Origin: Tistrella mobilis KA081020-065
Lineage (GTDB): Bacteria > Pseudomonadota > Alphaproteobacteria > Tistrellales > Tistrellaceae
Length of the DNA: 64,000 nucleotides
Direction of reading: 5' to 3'
Assembly (NCBI RefSeq): GCF_000264455.2
Contig: NC_017956.1
Coordinates: 1,285,501-1,349,500 of the forward strand
How positions within the stretch are numbered: position 1 is the first letter of the stretch; each line of letters starts with the position of its first letter. Shown here in pieces: positions 49,362 through 59,316 of the stretch. The position numbers and the translations under genes were made by a program. The notes beneath the pieces are model-generated. The model was given only the letters and a program-made list of their open reading frames with translations, had not been told where the DNA came from and ran no database searches.

Positions 49362-51587
49362 ATGCGAAACATTGGTATCAGACAGCTGGCACTGGCGCTG
49401 ACGGTCATGACCGTCCTGCCCCTGATGGCGGTCCTGGGCTGGTCGGTGATCACCACCGGCCGGTTGGATCAGCAGCGCGTCGGCGAGCAGTTTTCAGTGA
49501 CGACGCATACCGCCGCTCAGGAACTGCGCCAGCGGATCGATGCCGCCCGGCAGCTGATCGCCGCGATGGCGGCGGGCGGCGTGCCGGGCATGAATGATCC
49601 GGATTGTGATGCGCGCTTCGCCCAGCTGGTGCATCTGCGGCCGATCTACAACAACATGTTCGTCACCGACATCTCAGGCCGGATCGTCTGCGCGGCACGG
49701 CCGATCCCCTCGGCGGACGGCCAGCCGGCCAGCCTGGGGGCGCGGCCCTATTTCGCGGCCGGCATGCGGGCCACCGATCCGCTGGTCGCAGGCTGGCTGC
49801 CCGGCCTCGCCAATGGCCGTCCGATCCTGCCGGTGGTCATGCCGGTCCGCGACGCTCAGGGCCGGCCCGTCGCCATGGTCGGGGCGTCGATCGACCTGCT
49901 GGCCTTCGTGCAGGGGATCCGGGCAGAGCTGCCGGCGGATACCGGGGTGACGCTCTGGTCGCCCGAGGGGGCGCTGGTCACCCATGCCGGCCCGCTGCCA
50001 CCGCCGGACCCCAATGGAACGGAGCCTCACCCGCCGACCGGCGCGGGCGGCGCGCTTCCGGCGTTCGATCCCGGCTTCGCCATTCCTATTCTCAGCCTTC
50101 CCGCCGTGCAGGACCTGCCCGAACGGGTGATGATGCTGGAGACGGTGTCCTTTGGCGACGAGGCGCTGACCCTCGGCATCTCGATGGACGAGGCGCGGCT
50201 GTTCGGCCCGGTCCGGGCGCTGATGTCGAGCAATTTCGTCCTGGCGCTCTGGCTGGCGGCCGGTCTGGTCATCCTGTCGATGGCGGTGATGCGGATGGCG
50301 CTGGTGCGCCCGCTCGGCCGTCTGTCGCGTTATGCCAAGGCCATGGCCAGGGGAGAGGCGCCCCGCCATATTCCGGATGTCTCGAAGGTGCGCGAAATCA
50401 GCGACCTGGCCTCCACCCTGGATGCTCTTTTCGCCGATCTGGCCGAGCGCGAGACCCAGCGTAACCGGGCGGAAGAAGCCCTGCAGCGTGCCCTGGCGGG
50501 CATGGAGCGGACCGTGGCGGCGCGCACGGCGGAACTCGCGGATGCGCACGAGGCGGCGCGCCTGCGGGCGCGTGATCTGGAGCGCGGCCGCAACCGTGAG
50601 CGGATCGCCGGCCGGATGACCGATCTGATCCAGTCCTGCGCCTCGGTCGACGAGGCGATGGACGTGCTGGCGCGGATGATGCCATCACTGTCGAACGGCG
50701 ATCGCGGGCGGGCCTTCCTGCACCGGCCGGGGCAGGCCGCACTGGAACCGGCGGCGCTGTGGGGCAAGCCTCTGCTGCCCGGGCACAGCATCACCGAGGA
50801 CGACTGCTGGTCGTTGCGCCTGGGCCATGCCCATGTCAGCCGGGCGGAAGGCACGATGCCGATCTGCCGGCATCTGGACGGGGTGCCGGGCCGGCATCTC
50901 TGCGTGCCGCTGATCGCCCATGGCGAGATCCTGGGGATGATCACCCTGGAACGCGATGCCGTCGACGACCGCAGCGACTGGGCCGAAGACGAAATCGCGG
51001 CCCTGGACCGCGTGGCGTTGTCGATCGCCAACGTCAAGCTGCGCGAGACGCTGCGCGGCATGACCATCCGCGATCCGCTGACCGGCCTCTACAACCGTCG
51101 TTTCGCGGATGAAACCCTGGCCCGCGAGGCTGCCGTGGCGCGCCGCGACGGCCGGCCGCTGGCGGCGGTGATGGCCGATATCGACCATTTCAAGCGCTTC
51201 AACGATGCCCACGGCCACGAAGCCGGCGATCGGGTGCTGCGGATGACCGCCCGGGTGATGGCCGATCATTTCCGCCGCAGCGACGTGGTCTGTCGTTATG
51301 GCGGCGAGGAATTTCTGATCCTGATGCCGGGCGCCACCGCCGCCGATGCCACGGCACGGGCCGACGCCTTCCGCCGTGCCCTGGCCGGGACGGTGGAAGA
51401 AAGCGGCGATGCAGCGCTCGGGCCGGTCACCATCTCGCTCGGTGTTGCGGTTTTCCCTGAGACGGTGAACGAGGATGCCCGTCTGATCGCAGCGGCCGAT
51501 GCCGCACTCTATGTCGCGAAGCATGCCGGCCGTAACCGGGTGATGCTGGATGGTCAGGTGCGGCCCGCCGACATGCTGACGGGCTGA
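49362..51587 (+). CDS. membrane diguanylate cyclase (Cache-HAMP-GAF-GGDEF)
   Basis: 741 aa. TM1 at about 8-30, a periplasmic Cache-type sensor (~35-285: YNNMFVTDISGRIVCAARP, VMPVRDAQGRPVAMVGASIDL), TM2 at about 290-315 and a HAMP region (VRPLGRLSRYAKAMARGE). A coiled coil, a GAF-like domain (~405-560) and a C-terminal GGDEF domain follow. The active site is GGEEF (647-651), so cyclase activity is expected. The inhibitory I-site RxxD (R638-D641) is intact, giving product feedback. Makes c-di-GMP from GTP in response to an extracellular ligand. Confidence 0.9.
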   Translation: MRNIGIRQLALALTVMTVLPLMAVLGWSVITTGRLDQQRVGEQFSVTTHTAAQELRQRIDAARQLIAAMAAGGVPGMNDPDCDARFAQLVHLRPIYNNMFVTDISGRIVCAARPIPSADGQPASLGARPYFAAGMRATDPLVAGWLPGLANGRPILPVVMPVRDAQGRPVAMVGASIDLLAFVQGIRAELPADTGVTLWSPEGALVTHAGPLPPPDPNGTEPHPPTGAGGALPAFDPGFAIPILSLPAVQDLPERVMMLETVSFGDEALTLGISMDEARLFGPVRALMSSNFVLALWLAAGLVILSMAVMRMALVRPLGRLSRYAKAMARGEAPRHIPDVSKVREISDLASTLDALFADLAERETQRNRAEEALQRALAGMERTVAARTAELADAHEAARLRARDLERGRNRERIAGRMTDLIQSCASVDEAMDVLARMMPSLSNGDRGRAFLHRPGQAALEPAALWGKPLLPGHSITEDDCWSLRLGHAHVSRAEGTMPICRHLDGVPGRHLCVPLIAHGEILGMITLERDAVDDRSDWAEDEIAALDRVALSIANVKLRETLRGMTIRDPLTGLYNRRFADETLAREAAVARRDGRPLAAVMADIDHFKRFNDAHGHEAGDRVLRMTARVMADHFRRSDVVCRYGGEEFLILMPGATAADATARADAFRRALAGTVEESGDAALGPVTISLGVAVFPETVNEDARLIAAADAALYVAKHAGRNRVMLDGQVRPADMLTG

Positions 51588-51595
51588 TTCGTCCG

Positions 51596-51799
51596 TCACC
51601 TGGCCGCGCCGGCCGGCACCACCCGCCCGGCGCGGATGTCGCGGCGGCGATCCTCGACATGCTCCAGGATCGTCTGTTTGCCGTCGTCATCCAGCCGGCG
51701 CCAGACGCGGATCTCGTCGATGGTGCGATAGCAGCCTTCGCACCAGCCGGTGATGGTGCTGATGCGGCAGACATTGACGCAGGGCGAGGCGACGGTCAT
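51596..51799 (-). CDS. DUF1289 family small cysteine-rich protein
   Basis: 67 aa. SPCVNVCRISTITGWCEGCYRTIDEIRVW carries the four cysteines and the RTxDEI-x-W signature of DUF1289, a small predicted metal-binding (zinc or Fe-S) protein common in proteobacteria. Downstream of nadK on the same strand; its stop is eight bases from the stop of the convergent cyclase gene. Confidence 0.85.
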   Translation of the reverse strand: MTVASPCVNVCRISTITGWCEGCYRTIDEIRVWRRLDDDGKQTILEHVEDRRRDIRAGRVVPAGAAR

Positions 51800-51842
51800 C
51801 GGGCAGCGGGGCTCCGGCTCTGTGGGTCAGGGGCTCTGTGGG

Positions 51843-52673
51843 TCAGGGTTCAAACTGTTCGCGCAGAATGCGCTCTTCCAGGCTGTGGCCGCGGTCGAAC
51901 AGCAGGGTCAGTTCACGCGCGGGATCGCGGGCGACATCCACCCGGCGCACATCGCGGACCTCGGTATAGTCGGCAACCGCGCTGACCGGCCGTTTCATCG
52001 GCTCCAGAATCTCGAAGGTGATGGTCGCGGTATCCGCCAGCAGGGCGCCGCGCCAGCGCCGCGGCCGGAAGGCGCTGATCGGCGTCAGCGCCAGCACGCC
52101 CGCGCGCAGCGGCAGGATGGGGCCGTGCGCCGACAGGTTGTAAGCGGTGCTGCCGGCGGGGGTGGAAACCAATGCGCCATCGGCGATCAGCATCGGCTGG
52201 CGCTCGATGTCGTCGACCAGAATGCGCAGCTTGGCGGTCTGCCGGGTTTCCCGCAGCAGCGACACCTCGTTGATGGCCAATGCCCTGTGCTCGGTGCCGT
52301 CGACCGTATAGGCGCGCATCAGCAGCGGATAGATCGTTGCCGGCACCGCATCGGCCAGGCGCTGGTCCAGCCCTTCCACCCGAAACTCGTTCATCAGGAA
52401 GCCGACCGTGCCGCAATTCATGCCATAGATCGGCACATCGCGGTCCATGAAGCGGTGCAGGGTCTCCAGCATCAGCCCGTCGCCGCCCAGCGCCACGATG
52501 ACCTCGGCGGTTTCGGGCGGGACTGTGGCATAGGCGGCTTCGATCGCCGCCCGGCCGGCGCAGGCCTCTTCGGTATCGCCCGCGACCACCGCAAAGGTGG
52601 GAATGCGGCCGGCGGCGGCCGGCATCGGGGTGGTGCCGACCGTTGCGACACCCTGGGGCGGGATCTGGGTCAT
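51843..52673 (-). CDS. nadK: NAD kinase
   Basis: 276 aa; the first 16 residues may be extra, since a second ATG lies at residue 17. The GGDG motif in [32 protein letters not shown] and [23 protein letters not shown] are the NAD kinase signatures. Phosphorylates NAD+ to NADP+ in the cytoplasm. Starts seven bases after the moaA stop, so co-transcribed. Confidence 0.92.
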   Translation of the reverse strand: MTQIPPQGVATVGTTPMPAAAGRIPTFAVVAGDTEEACAGRAAIEAAYATVPPETAEVIVALGGDGLMLETLHRFMDRDVPIYGMNCGTVGFLMNEFRVEGLDQRLADAVPATIYPLLMRAYTVDGTEHRALAINEVSLLRETRQTAKLRILVDDIERQPMLIADGALVSTPAGSTAYNLSAHGPILPLRAGVLALTPISAFRPRRWRGALLADTATITFEILEPMKRPVSAVADYTEVRDVRRVDVARDPARELTLLFDRGHSLEERILREQFEP

Positions 52674-52680
52674 CTGCCGG

Positions 52681-53697
52681 TCAGCCGCCCGTCATGCTCA
52701 TATGCCGGGTGAGGGCAGGGGCGGCGCCCCGGCGCTCGATCACGAAATCATGGCCCTTGGGCTTGGCGTCGATGCCGCGGCGGATGGCCGCGATCAGGGG
52801 CGTGTCGTCGTCAGGGCTGGCGCGGAGCGGCTCGCGCAGGTCGACCTGATCATCCTGGCCCAGGCACATATACAACCGTCCGGTGCAGGTGACCCGAACC
52901 CGGTTGCAGCTCTCGCAGAAATTGTGGCTGAGCGGGGTGATGAAGCCCAGCCGGCCGCCGGTTTCGGCGATCCGCACATAGCGGGCCGGCCCGCCGGTGC
53001 GGTCGGGCAGATCGGTCAGGGTGAAGCGAGCCTCCAGCCTGCGGCGGACCTCGGCGAGGGAGAGATACTGGTCGACCCGGTCCTCGTCGATCTCGCCCAA
53101 GGGCATGGTCTCGATCAAAGTGAGGTCGAACCGGTTCTCGCCGCACCAGCGGACCATGTCCTCGATCTCGTCTTCGTTCTCGCCGCGCAGCGCGACCATG
53201 TTGATCTTGACCGCCAGCCCCGCCGCTTTGGCAGCGGCGATGCCGTTCATCACCCGATCGAGCGTGCCCCAGCGGGTGATGCGCTGGAAGCGCACCGGAT
53301 CGCGACTGTCGATCGACACGTTGATCCGCCGCACGCCGGCCCGGTAGAGCCCTTCGGCATGGCGGTCGAGCTGGGTGGCGTTGGTGGTAAGCGTCAGTTC
53401 GTCCAGCCGGCCGGCGGCGACATCCCGGCCCAGCTCGCCGATCAGATCCATGATCCCGCGGCGCACCAGCGGTTCGCCGCCGGTCAGGCGCAGCTTGCGC
53501 ACCCCCAGGGCCATGAAGGCGCGCGACAGCCGGGCAAGTTCCTCCAGCGTCAGCAGATCGGCCTTGGGCAGGAAGGTCATGCTTTCGGCCATGCAGTACA
53601 CGCAGCGCAGGTCGCAGCGGTCGGTGACCGACAGGCGCATATAGTGCACATGCCGGCCGAAGGGATCGACCAGCGAGGGGCGATCGCTCAGGGGCAT
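52681..53697 (-). CDS. moaA: GTP 3',8-cyclase, molybdenum cofactor biosynthesis
   Basis: 338 aa from ATG 53697; a GTG nine codons upstream is possible. Radical SAM motif CDLRCVYC (C-x3-C-x2-C) after [21 protein letters not shown] for SAM, and the C-terminal second Fe-S site [21 protein letters not shown]. Performs the first step of molybdopterin synthesis from GTP. The terminal GG expected for activity is present (…MTGG). Supplies the cofactor also needed by the cox enzyme. Confidence 0.95.
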   Translation of the reverse strand: MPLSDRPSLVDPFGRHVHYMRLSVTDRCDLRCVYCMAESMTFLPKADLLTLEELARLSRAFMALGVRKLRLTGGEPLVRRGIMDLIGELGRDVAAGRLDELTLTTNATQLDRHAEGLYRAGVRRINVSIDSRDPVRFQRITRWGTLDRVMNGIAAAKAAGLAVKINMVALRGENEDEIEDMVRWCGENRFDLTLIETMPLGEIDEDRVDQYLSLAEVRRRLEARFTLTDLPDRTGGPARYVRIAETGGRLGFITPLSHNFCESCNRVRVTCTGRLYMCLGQDDQVDLREPLRASPDDDTPLIAAIRRGIDAKPKGHDFVIERRGAAPALTRHMSMTGG

Positions 53698-53876
53698 GGG
53701 GGAGGCATTGCGGATCTGGCTCACTGCGGCGGCTCGCTCGTCCGGAGGCCCGTCATGGAAAGGCCGTCATCAGGGGCGTGTCCCGTTCACCGGGCTGTCT
53801 TGAGACAACATTGTGGGGGTGCAGAGGTTGCCGCGCAAGGGCCGCAACGCAACCGGGCAGGGCCGCGTCCGGCGGT

Positions 53877-54986
53877 TCAGATCGCGTCGCCGTCCCACAG
53901 CGCCAGGATGGCGAGCGCCCGCCGGCGGTCGACCATGTCGAAAAACGCCACCGCTTCAAGCAGATCCTTGGGATCCGACACCTTGGTGCCGCGGCTCATC
54001 TTACGGGTGAGCATGAACAGCGTCGAGAAGCCCTGACGGGTGACGTCGGCCGCCTTGCAGGCGATCGCCAGGGCCTGGCCGGTGGTCTCGAAGGCGATCC
54101 GCCGGGCGGTGATCGGGCGGATCTCGGTCATATGGGCGAGTGCCGCCTCGAACAGCGCGATCTCGCCCTGGCGATAGCTTTGCAGCAGGAAGGTCTCGGT
54201 GACGCCACCGCCGCGTGCCAGCATGGCGACGCGTTGCCGCGCCCGGCCCTGATCCTCGGCCAGACGGCCGGTTTCGGTCACCCTGCGGTCCACCACGCGG
54301 GCGACCGCCCGCTCGATCATCTCGGGTGAGACGTCGAACCGCTGGACGATGTGGCGGCGCAGCGACGCCCCCACCCACCAGAACATCCGATAGGCAAGCC
54401 CCGCCGGCAATTCCTGGCGCTGCAACAGCGGCGGCTGGATCACCTCCATCCGCTGCGACAGCATCACGATACGCTCCAGCAGCTTCGGCGAGAGCGGTGC
54501 CGTCCGGTTCGCCAGTCGCGCCGTCACCACCTCGGCCTCTGCGGCATCCAGCAGGGCGCCGGTGACGGCGTCGCTCAGATCCGGTCGCTGGGCGATGGCG
54601 GTGCGGTGGGCGGAAGACCGTTCGCGGGCGATCGCGATCAGATCCGGATCGGTCAGGATCGGCGAGCGCGACAGCAGGGGATGGGCGACCTCGATCCGGT
54701 CGTTGGCCAGCATCACGAACAGATTGGGCGGCAGCTCCCCCGCTTCGGGCATCGCCGCCAGTTCTTCCGCCAGTTCGCGGCGGAGCGTGTGCTCGATATC
54801 CGCAACCAAAGGTTGGATCAAATGGGCGACGACCCCGCGCACCCGTTCGGTCAGCTTGCGCTCACGGTCGATCAGCATCGTTGCGATGGTGCCGGCAATC
54901 GCCTGCCGCTGCGATGGTGGCTTCTGGAGAGCCGCCCGCGCGAGTGCTTCGACCTCGCGTTCGATCACGATCCCCCCGCCGACCAC
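53877..54986 (-). CDS. DUF2336 domain protein
   Basis: 369 aa, mostly helical and soluble. Segments such as FVMLANDRIEVAHPLLSRSPILTDPDLIAIARERSSAHRTAIAQRPDLSDAV match DUF2336, an alphaproteobacterial family of unknown function with HEAT-like repeats. Separated from moaA by about 180 bp. Confidence 0.75.
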   Translation of the reverse strand: MVGGGIVIEREVEALARAALQKPPSQRQAIAGTIATMLIDRERKLTERVRGVVAHLIQPLVADIEHTLRRELAEELAAMPEAGELPPNLFVMLANDRIEVAHPLLSRSPILTDPDLIAIARERSSAHRTAIAQRPDLSDAVTGALLDAAEAEVVTARLANRTAPLSPKLLERIVMLSQRMEVIQPPLLQRQELPAGLAYRMFWWVGASLRRHIVQRFDVSPEMIERAVARVVDRRVTETGRLAEDQGRARQRVAMLARGGGVTETFLLQSYRQGEIALFEAALAHMTEIRPITARRIAFETTGQALAIACKAADVTRQGFSTLFMLTRKMSRGTKVSDPKDLLEAVAFFDMVDRRRALAILALWDGDAI

Positions 54987-55299
54987 CAGCAGCTTCCCCG
55001 ATATGGCCCGGCTTCCCTCTCCACGACAACGGAATCCACGATGCGGATCATCGAAGCGTCCCGGGGCGGGTATGGTGATGCGGGGGCAGGTATCATCACG
55101 TTCCGTGGCAGAGCGGCCGCAGGCCGGCCCATAGCAGAGTGACCGCAGGCGTTGGTCTTTGGCGGAGAACCGCAGACCCTGGCCTTCGGCGGAGAAAGTC
55201 TCGCGGGACGCAGCGTCCGGCGCATCCTGTATTTACGAAGCCCGGATGGCGGCTGCAACCGCAAAAGCTGTACCGTGGCTTTCCGGTGCCCCTGGTCGC
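54987..55299. other. intergenic region between DUF2336 and DUF3553 genes
   Basis: 313 bp with no gene I can support. It must hold the promoter of the leftward DUF2336 gene. A GGCGGAGAA motif occurs twice, 28 bp apart (around 55161 and 55189); no clear promoter hexamers seen. Confidence 0.4.
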
Positions 55300-55512
55300 T
55301 CAATCGTCATCATCCGGCGGGTTCGGTCCGCGGACCAGTTCCAGATCGACGACATCGGCATGCACGGTGCGCTTTCCGCCATGTTCGAAATTGACGGTGA
55401 CGCGATGGGCGGCCACGCTCTGGACCTGACCCAGCCCCCAATCGGGCTGACCGGGCAGGCGGACGAGGCTTCCCGGCGGGTACAGCATGCCGTAAGGTGC
55501 CGGCGTGGTCAT
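55300..55512 (-). CDS. DUF3553 domain small protein
   Basis: 70 aa from ATG 55510-55512 (AAGGA seven bases upstream). LYPPGSLVRLPGQPDWGLGQVQSVAAHRVTVNFEHGGKRTV matches DUF3553, related to the small C-terminal tail domain found in some helicases and transcription factors. Acidic C terminus (NPPDDDD). Function unknown. Divergent from chpT. Confidence 0.75.
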   Translation of the reverse strand: MTTPAPYGMLYPPGSLVRLPGQPDWGLGQVQSVAAHRVTVNFEHGGKRTVHADVVDLELVRGPNPPDDDD

Positions 55513-55750
55513 CTGACGATCCTTCCGGATTGGGTCCGTTCCCGACACAGATGGGGTGGCGGCATCGCCTGCACCAGGGGCCGTTTCCGGGGAGCCGATG
55601 CCGTCCGTGGCCGGGATCCGGGGGGACGCGCATATGGTTACGGCAATCGCGCTGCGCCTAAGGGAAATTTAACGCTTGCCGCCGTAAAAGAAGAAGGCGA
55701 GCCCCGGTAGGTTCACCGGGGATGCGATCGGTTTCAGGGAGTGACGCGAC

Positions 55751-56455
55751 GTGGGCGAGGGAGATTGGGTACGACTCTCCGGACTGGTGTGTGCCAGGCT
55801 CTGCCACGACCTGGTCGGTCCCGTCGGTGGTGTCGTCAACGGCGTTGAGTTTCTGGCCGAAGACGGCATGGGAGACGACGCGCTGCAACTGCTGGCCGAC
55901 AGTGCGGCCCGCGCTGCCCGCCGGTTGAGCTTCTATCGTCTGGCCCTGGGCGCCGGCGGCAATCCCGACGAACGGGTAGCAGCCGGCGATCTGTCGGCAG
56001 CACTCGCCGGATACTTCACCGACGAGCGTGCCGGTCTGGACGTCATCGCCTGGCCGAGCGACGGCAATGTGCTGAGGGCCCATGGCGGCATCGTGTTGTG
56101 CCTGGCGGCGATCTCGGCACAGGCCCTGCTCCGCGGCGGCACGGTCACCCTTGCCTGGCGGACCACGGTCGAGGGCGGCAGCGTGAGCGTGGTGGCCGAA
56201 GGCGGCGCCATGCGCCTGCCCGAGACGCTGGTCCCGTCGATCGAGGGACGGATCGATCCGGCGGCGCTGGATGCCCGCACCGTGCTGCCCTTCATGGTTT
56301 CCGAAATGGCCGCCGCCGTCGGCGGCCGACTTGCGGTTGCCACCGACTGGTCGGGCGCCGATCTGCGCCGGCTGACCATCACGGGCGATCTGCCGGTCTT
56401 CACTGCCCGGGCTGGCGTCTCCAGCCTGGAACGGACCGGCGAGACCGGTCCCTGA
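55751..56455 (+). CDS. chpT: histidine phosphotransferase ChpT
   Basis: 234 aa, GTG start at 55751. LVCARLCHDLVGPVGGVVNGVEFL matches the ChpT dimerisation/phospho-transfer helix, with H19 as the phospho-acceptor; the C-terminal part is a degenerate kinase-like ATPase fold without nucleotide motifs. In Caulobacter ChpT passes phosphate from CckA to CtrA. Here ctrA lies 6 kb away and the che genes lie between, a linkage of cell-cycle relay and chemotaxis genes. Confidence 0.85.
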   Translation: MGEGDWVRLSGLVCARLCHDLVGPVGGVVNGVEFLAEDGMGDDALQLLADSAARAARRLSFYRLALGAGGNPDERVAAGDLSAALAGYFTDERAGLDVIAWPSDGNVLRAHGGIVLCLAAISAQALLRGGTVTLAWRTTVEGGSVSVVAEGGAMRLPETLVPSIEGRIDPAALDARTVLPFMVSEMAAAVGGRLAVATDWSGADLRRLTITGDLPVFTARAGVSSLERTGETGP

Positions 56456-56467
56456 ACCTCTCTCCTC

Positions 56468-56494
56468 ACCGCCGGCGGGCCTGCCCGCGGCGGT
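56468..56494 (+). other. strong hairpin between chpT and cheA
   Basis: ACCGCC-(G)-GCGGGC and GCCCGC-GGCGGT form a 12-bp stem with one bulged G (56468-56494). No T tract follows. Could attenuate or process the chpT-cheA transcript. Confidence 0.45.
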
Positions 56495-56574
56495 TCCGTC
56501 TGCGGACACTCCGACGACTTCACACGCGAGGCGCCACGGCGCCAGCCATTCACGGCAGCAGGGATGAGAACGCC

Positions 56575-59316
56575 ATGGACGAGCTGCTGAGCGAGTTCCT
56601 CACCGAAACGACGGAGAGCCTGTCCACGCTCGACGTCGAACTGGTGCGCCTGGAGCGCAATCCAGACAATCCGGAACTGCTGCAGAACATCTTCCGCCTT
56701 GTACACACCATCAAGGGAACCTGCGGGTTCCTGGGCCTGCCCCGGCTCGAGAAGGTGGCGCATGCGGCCGAGAACGTGCTGGGCAAGGTGCGTGACCGCG
56801 AACTGACGGTCACCCCCTATATCGTGACGCTGATCCTGGAAAGCCTGGACCAGATCAAGGAGATCCTGGCCGAGCTGGAACGGACCCAGGCCGAGCCCGC
56901 CGGCAATGATGCCGACCTGATCGGCCGCCTGGACGCCGCGGCCGAAGGCGTCGAGGCCCCGGCCAAGACCGCCGCGCCGACCGGTGCCGACGGCGCCCCC
57001 GATTTCGAGGCGGTGCGCCGGATGATGGCGGCCGAGATGTCGGGCAACGCCCTGCCGGACGACGAAGACGAGGCCGAGGCCGAGGCCCCGGCGGGCCTGC
57101 CGGTGGGCACGGCCCAGCCCCAGGCGCTGGTGGCCGCAGGTGCCGGTGCGGTTGCAACCCAGCAGGCGCCGGCGGCGGCAGAGGCCGCACCGCGGGCCGA
57201 TGCCGGCGATCACCATGATGCCGGCAGCAATGGCGGCCCGCGCGAAAGCCACATCGCTGGTCAGACCATCCGCGTCAGTGTCGACCTGCTCGAGCATCTG
57301 ATGACCATGGTCAGCGAGTTGGTGCTGACCCGCAACCAGCTGCTCCAGATGGTGCGCGGCCGCAGCGACAGCGAGTTCACCGTGCCGCTGCAGCGCCTGT
57401 CCCATGTGACGTCGGAGCTGCAGGAAGGGGTCATGAAGACCCGCATGCAGCCGATCGGCAATGCCTGGGCCAAGCTGCCGCGCATCGTCCGCGACCTGGG
57501 CCAGGAACTGAACAAGAAGCTCGACCTGAAGATGTACGGCTCCGAAACCGAGCTGGACCGTCAGGTTCTGGAGCTGATCAAGGATCCGCTGACCCACATG
57601 GTCCGCAACTCGGCCGATCACGGCCTGGAGCGGCCCGACGAGCGGCGGGCGGCGGGCAAGCCCGAGACCGGCACCATCACCCTCAACGCCTATCACGAAG
57701 GCGGCCACATCATCATCGAGATCGCGGATGACGGCCGCGGCATTGATCTCGGGAAGGTGCGCCAGAAGATCGTGAAGGTCGGGCTTGCCACCGAGAACGA
57801 ACTCGACGGCATGACCGACACCCAGATCGCCCAGTACATCTTCCGGCCGGGCTTCTCCACCGCCGAGAAGGTAACCAGCGTCTCGGGTCGCGGCGTCGGC
57901 ATGGACGTGGTGCGGACCAATATCGAGAAGATCGGCGGCACGATCGAACTGCGCACCGTCAGTGGCAAGGGTTCGACCTTCGTCATCAAGATCCCGCTGA
58001 CGCTGGCGATCGTCGCGGCGCTGATCGTGGAAGCCGCGGGCGACCGTTTCGCGCTGCCGCAGATCAGCGTGGTCGAACTGGTGCGTGCCTCCAACACTTC
58101 CGAGCATCGCATCGAGCGGATCAACAGCCGGCCGGTTCTGCGCCTGCGCGACCATCTGCTGCCGCTGGTGAGCCTGGGCCACGCCCTGGCCCTGGTCGAC
58201 GAGCACGACCCGCAGGTCGAAATCGACGACGACGGCCTGTTCGTGATCGTCTGCAAGGTGGGCACCTTCTCGTTCGGCATCATCGTCGACCAGGTCTTCG
58301 ACACCGAGGAAATCGTGGTCAAGCCGGTGGCGCCGATCCTGCGCGACATCACCATGTTCTCGGGCAACACCATCCTGGGTGACGGCAGCGTGGTCATGAT
58401 CCTGGATCCGAACGGCCTGGCGACCTCGGTGGGCGAGATCCAGACCGCCAGCGACCGCCGCGCCGAGGCGGCAGCGGCCGAGGCCGCCGCCAATGCCGAC
58501 GACAAGCTGTCGCTGCTGGTGTTCCGCGCCGGTGGCGAGGATCCGAAGGCGGTGCCGCTGTCGCTGGTGGCACGTCTGGAAGAGATCGACCTGGCCACGG
58601 TCGAACGCTCCGACGGCCGGCCGGTGGTGCAGTATCGCGGCCAGATCATGCCGCTGGTCATGGTGAACGAGAGCCAGGAACTGGCGCGCGAGGGCCGGCA
58701 GCCGGTGGTGGTCTTCACCGAGCGCAATCGCACCATGGGCCTGGTGGTCGACGAGATCGTCGACATCGTGGAAGACAGCTTCAATGTGGAGCTGCGCAGC
58801 CGCCGCGACGGCCTGATCGGCACCGCGGTGATCGCGGGCCGCACCACCGACATCGTGGATGTGGGCTATTACCTGCTCCGCGCCACCGGCGACTGGTACG
58901 AGGCCGAGCCGCGCAGGATCGGCGCCGCGCGTGCCCGTCGGGTGCTGCTGGTCGATGACAGCGCCTTCTTCCGCAGCCTGATCGCGCCGGTTCTGCGCGT
59001 GTCCGGTTACGAGGTCTCGGGTGTGGAAAGTGCCGAGGCGGCGCTGAAACTGCGCGACCAGGGCGCCGAGTTCGATATCATCGTCAGTGACATCGAGATG
59101 CCGGGCATGGACGGCTTCGCCTTCGCCCGCACCATCCGCGAAGAGGGCGCCTGGTCCCAGGTCCCGATGATTGCGCTGTCGTCGCATACCGCGCCCGAGG
59201 ATTTCGATCGCGGCCGCGACAGCGGGTATGACGACTATGTGGCGAAGTTCGACCGTGAGGGCCTGATCGCGGCGATCGGTCAGGTGATGAACATGGCGAA
59301 GGGGAGCGTGGCATGA
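56575..59316 (+). CDS. cheA: hybrid chemotaxis histidine kinase CheA with two CheW-like domains and a receiver
   Basis: 913 aa from ATG 56575. Order: Hpt domain with H44 (RLVHTIKGTCGFLG); acidic/Ala-Pro-rich linker (~125-225); dimerisation domain (~226-300); HATPase with N-box HMVRNSADHGLE (~341), GRGID and GVGMDVV; CheW-like domain 1 (~482-620); CheW-like domain 2 (~640-775); receiver (~785-910) with D839 in IIVSDIEMPGMDG. Classical CheA lacks the extra CheW and receiver, so this is a hybrid kinase that may store or drain phosphate. An open frame further upstream, back to 56098, is not coding. Confidence 0.92.
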   Translation: MDELLSEFLTETTESLSTLDVELVRLERNPDNPELLQNIFRLVHTIKGTCGFLGLPRLEKVAHAAENVLGKVRDRELTVTPYIVTLILESLDQIKEILAELERTQAEPAGNDADLIGRLDAAAEGVEAPAKTAAPTGADGAPDFEAVRRMMAAEMSGNALPDDEDEAEAEAPAGLPVGTAQPQALVAAGAGAVATQQAPAAAEAAPRADAGDHHDAGSNGGPRESHIAGQTIRVSVDLLEHLMTMVSELVLTRNQLLQMVRGRSDSEFTVPLQRLSHVTSELQEGVMKTRMQPIGNAWAKLPRIVRDLGQELNKKLDLKMYGSETELDRQVLELIKDPLTHMVRNSADHGLERPDERRAAGKPETGTITLNAYHEGGHIIIEIADDGRGIDLGKVRQKIVKVGLATENELDGMTDTQIAQYIFRPGFSTAEKVTSVSGRGVGMDVVRTNIEKIGGTIELRTVSGKGSTFVIKIPLTLAIVAALIVEAAGDRFALPQISVVELVRASNTSEHRIERINSRPVLRLRDHLLPLVSLGHALALVDEHDPQVEIDDDGLFVIVCKVGTFSFGIIVDQVFDTEEIVVKPVAPILRDITMFSGNTILGDGSVVMILDPNGLATSVGEIQTASDRRAEAAAAEAAANADDKLSLLVFRAGGEDPKAVPLSLVARLEEIDLATVERSDGRPVVQYRGQIMPLVMVNESQELAREGRQPVVVFTERNRTMGLVVDEIVDIVEDSFNVELRSRRDGLIGTAVIAGRTTDIVDVGYYLLRATGDWYEAEPRRIGAARARRVLLVDDSAFFRSLIAPVLRVSGYEVSGVESAEAALKLRDQGAEFDIIVSDIEMPGMDGFAFARTIREEGAWSQVPMIALSSHTAPEDFDRGRDSGYDDYVAKFDREGLIAAIGQVMNMAKGSVA

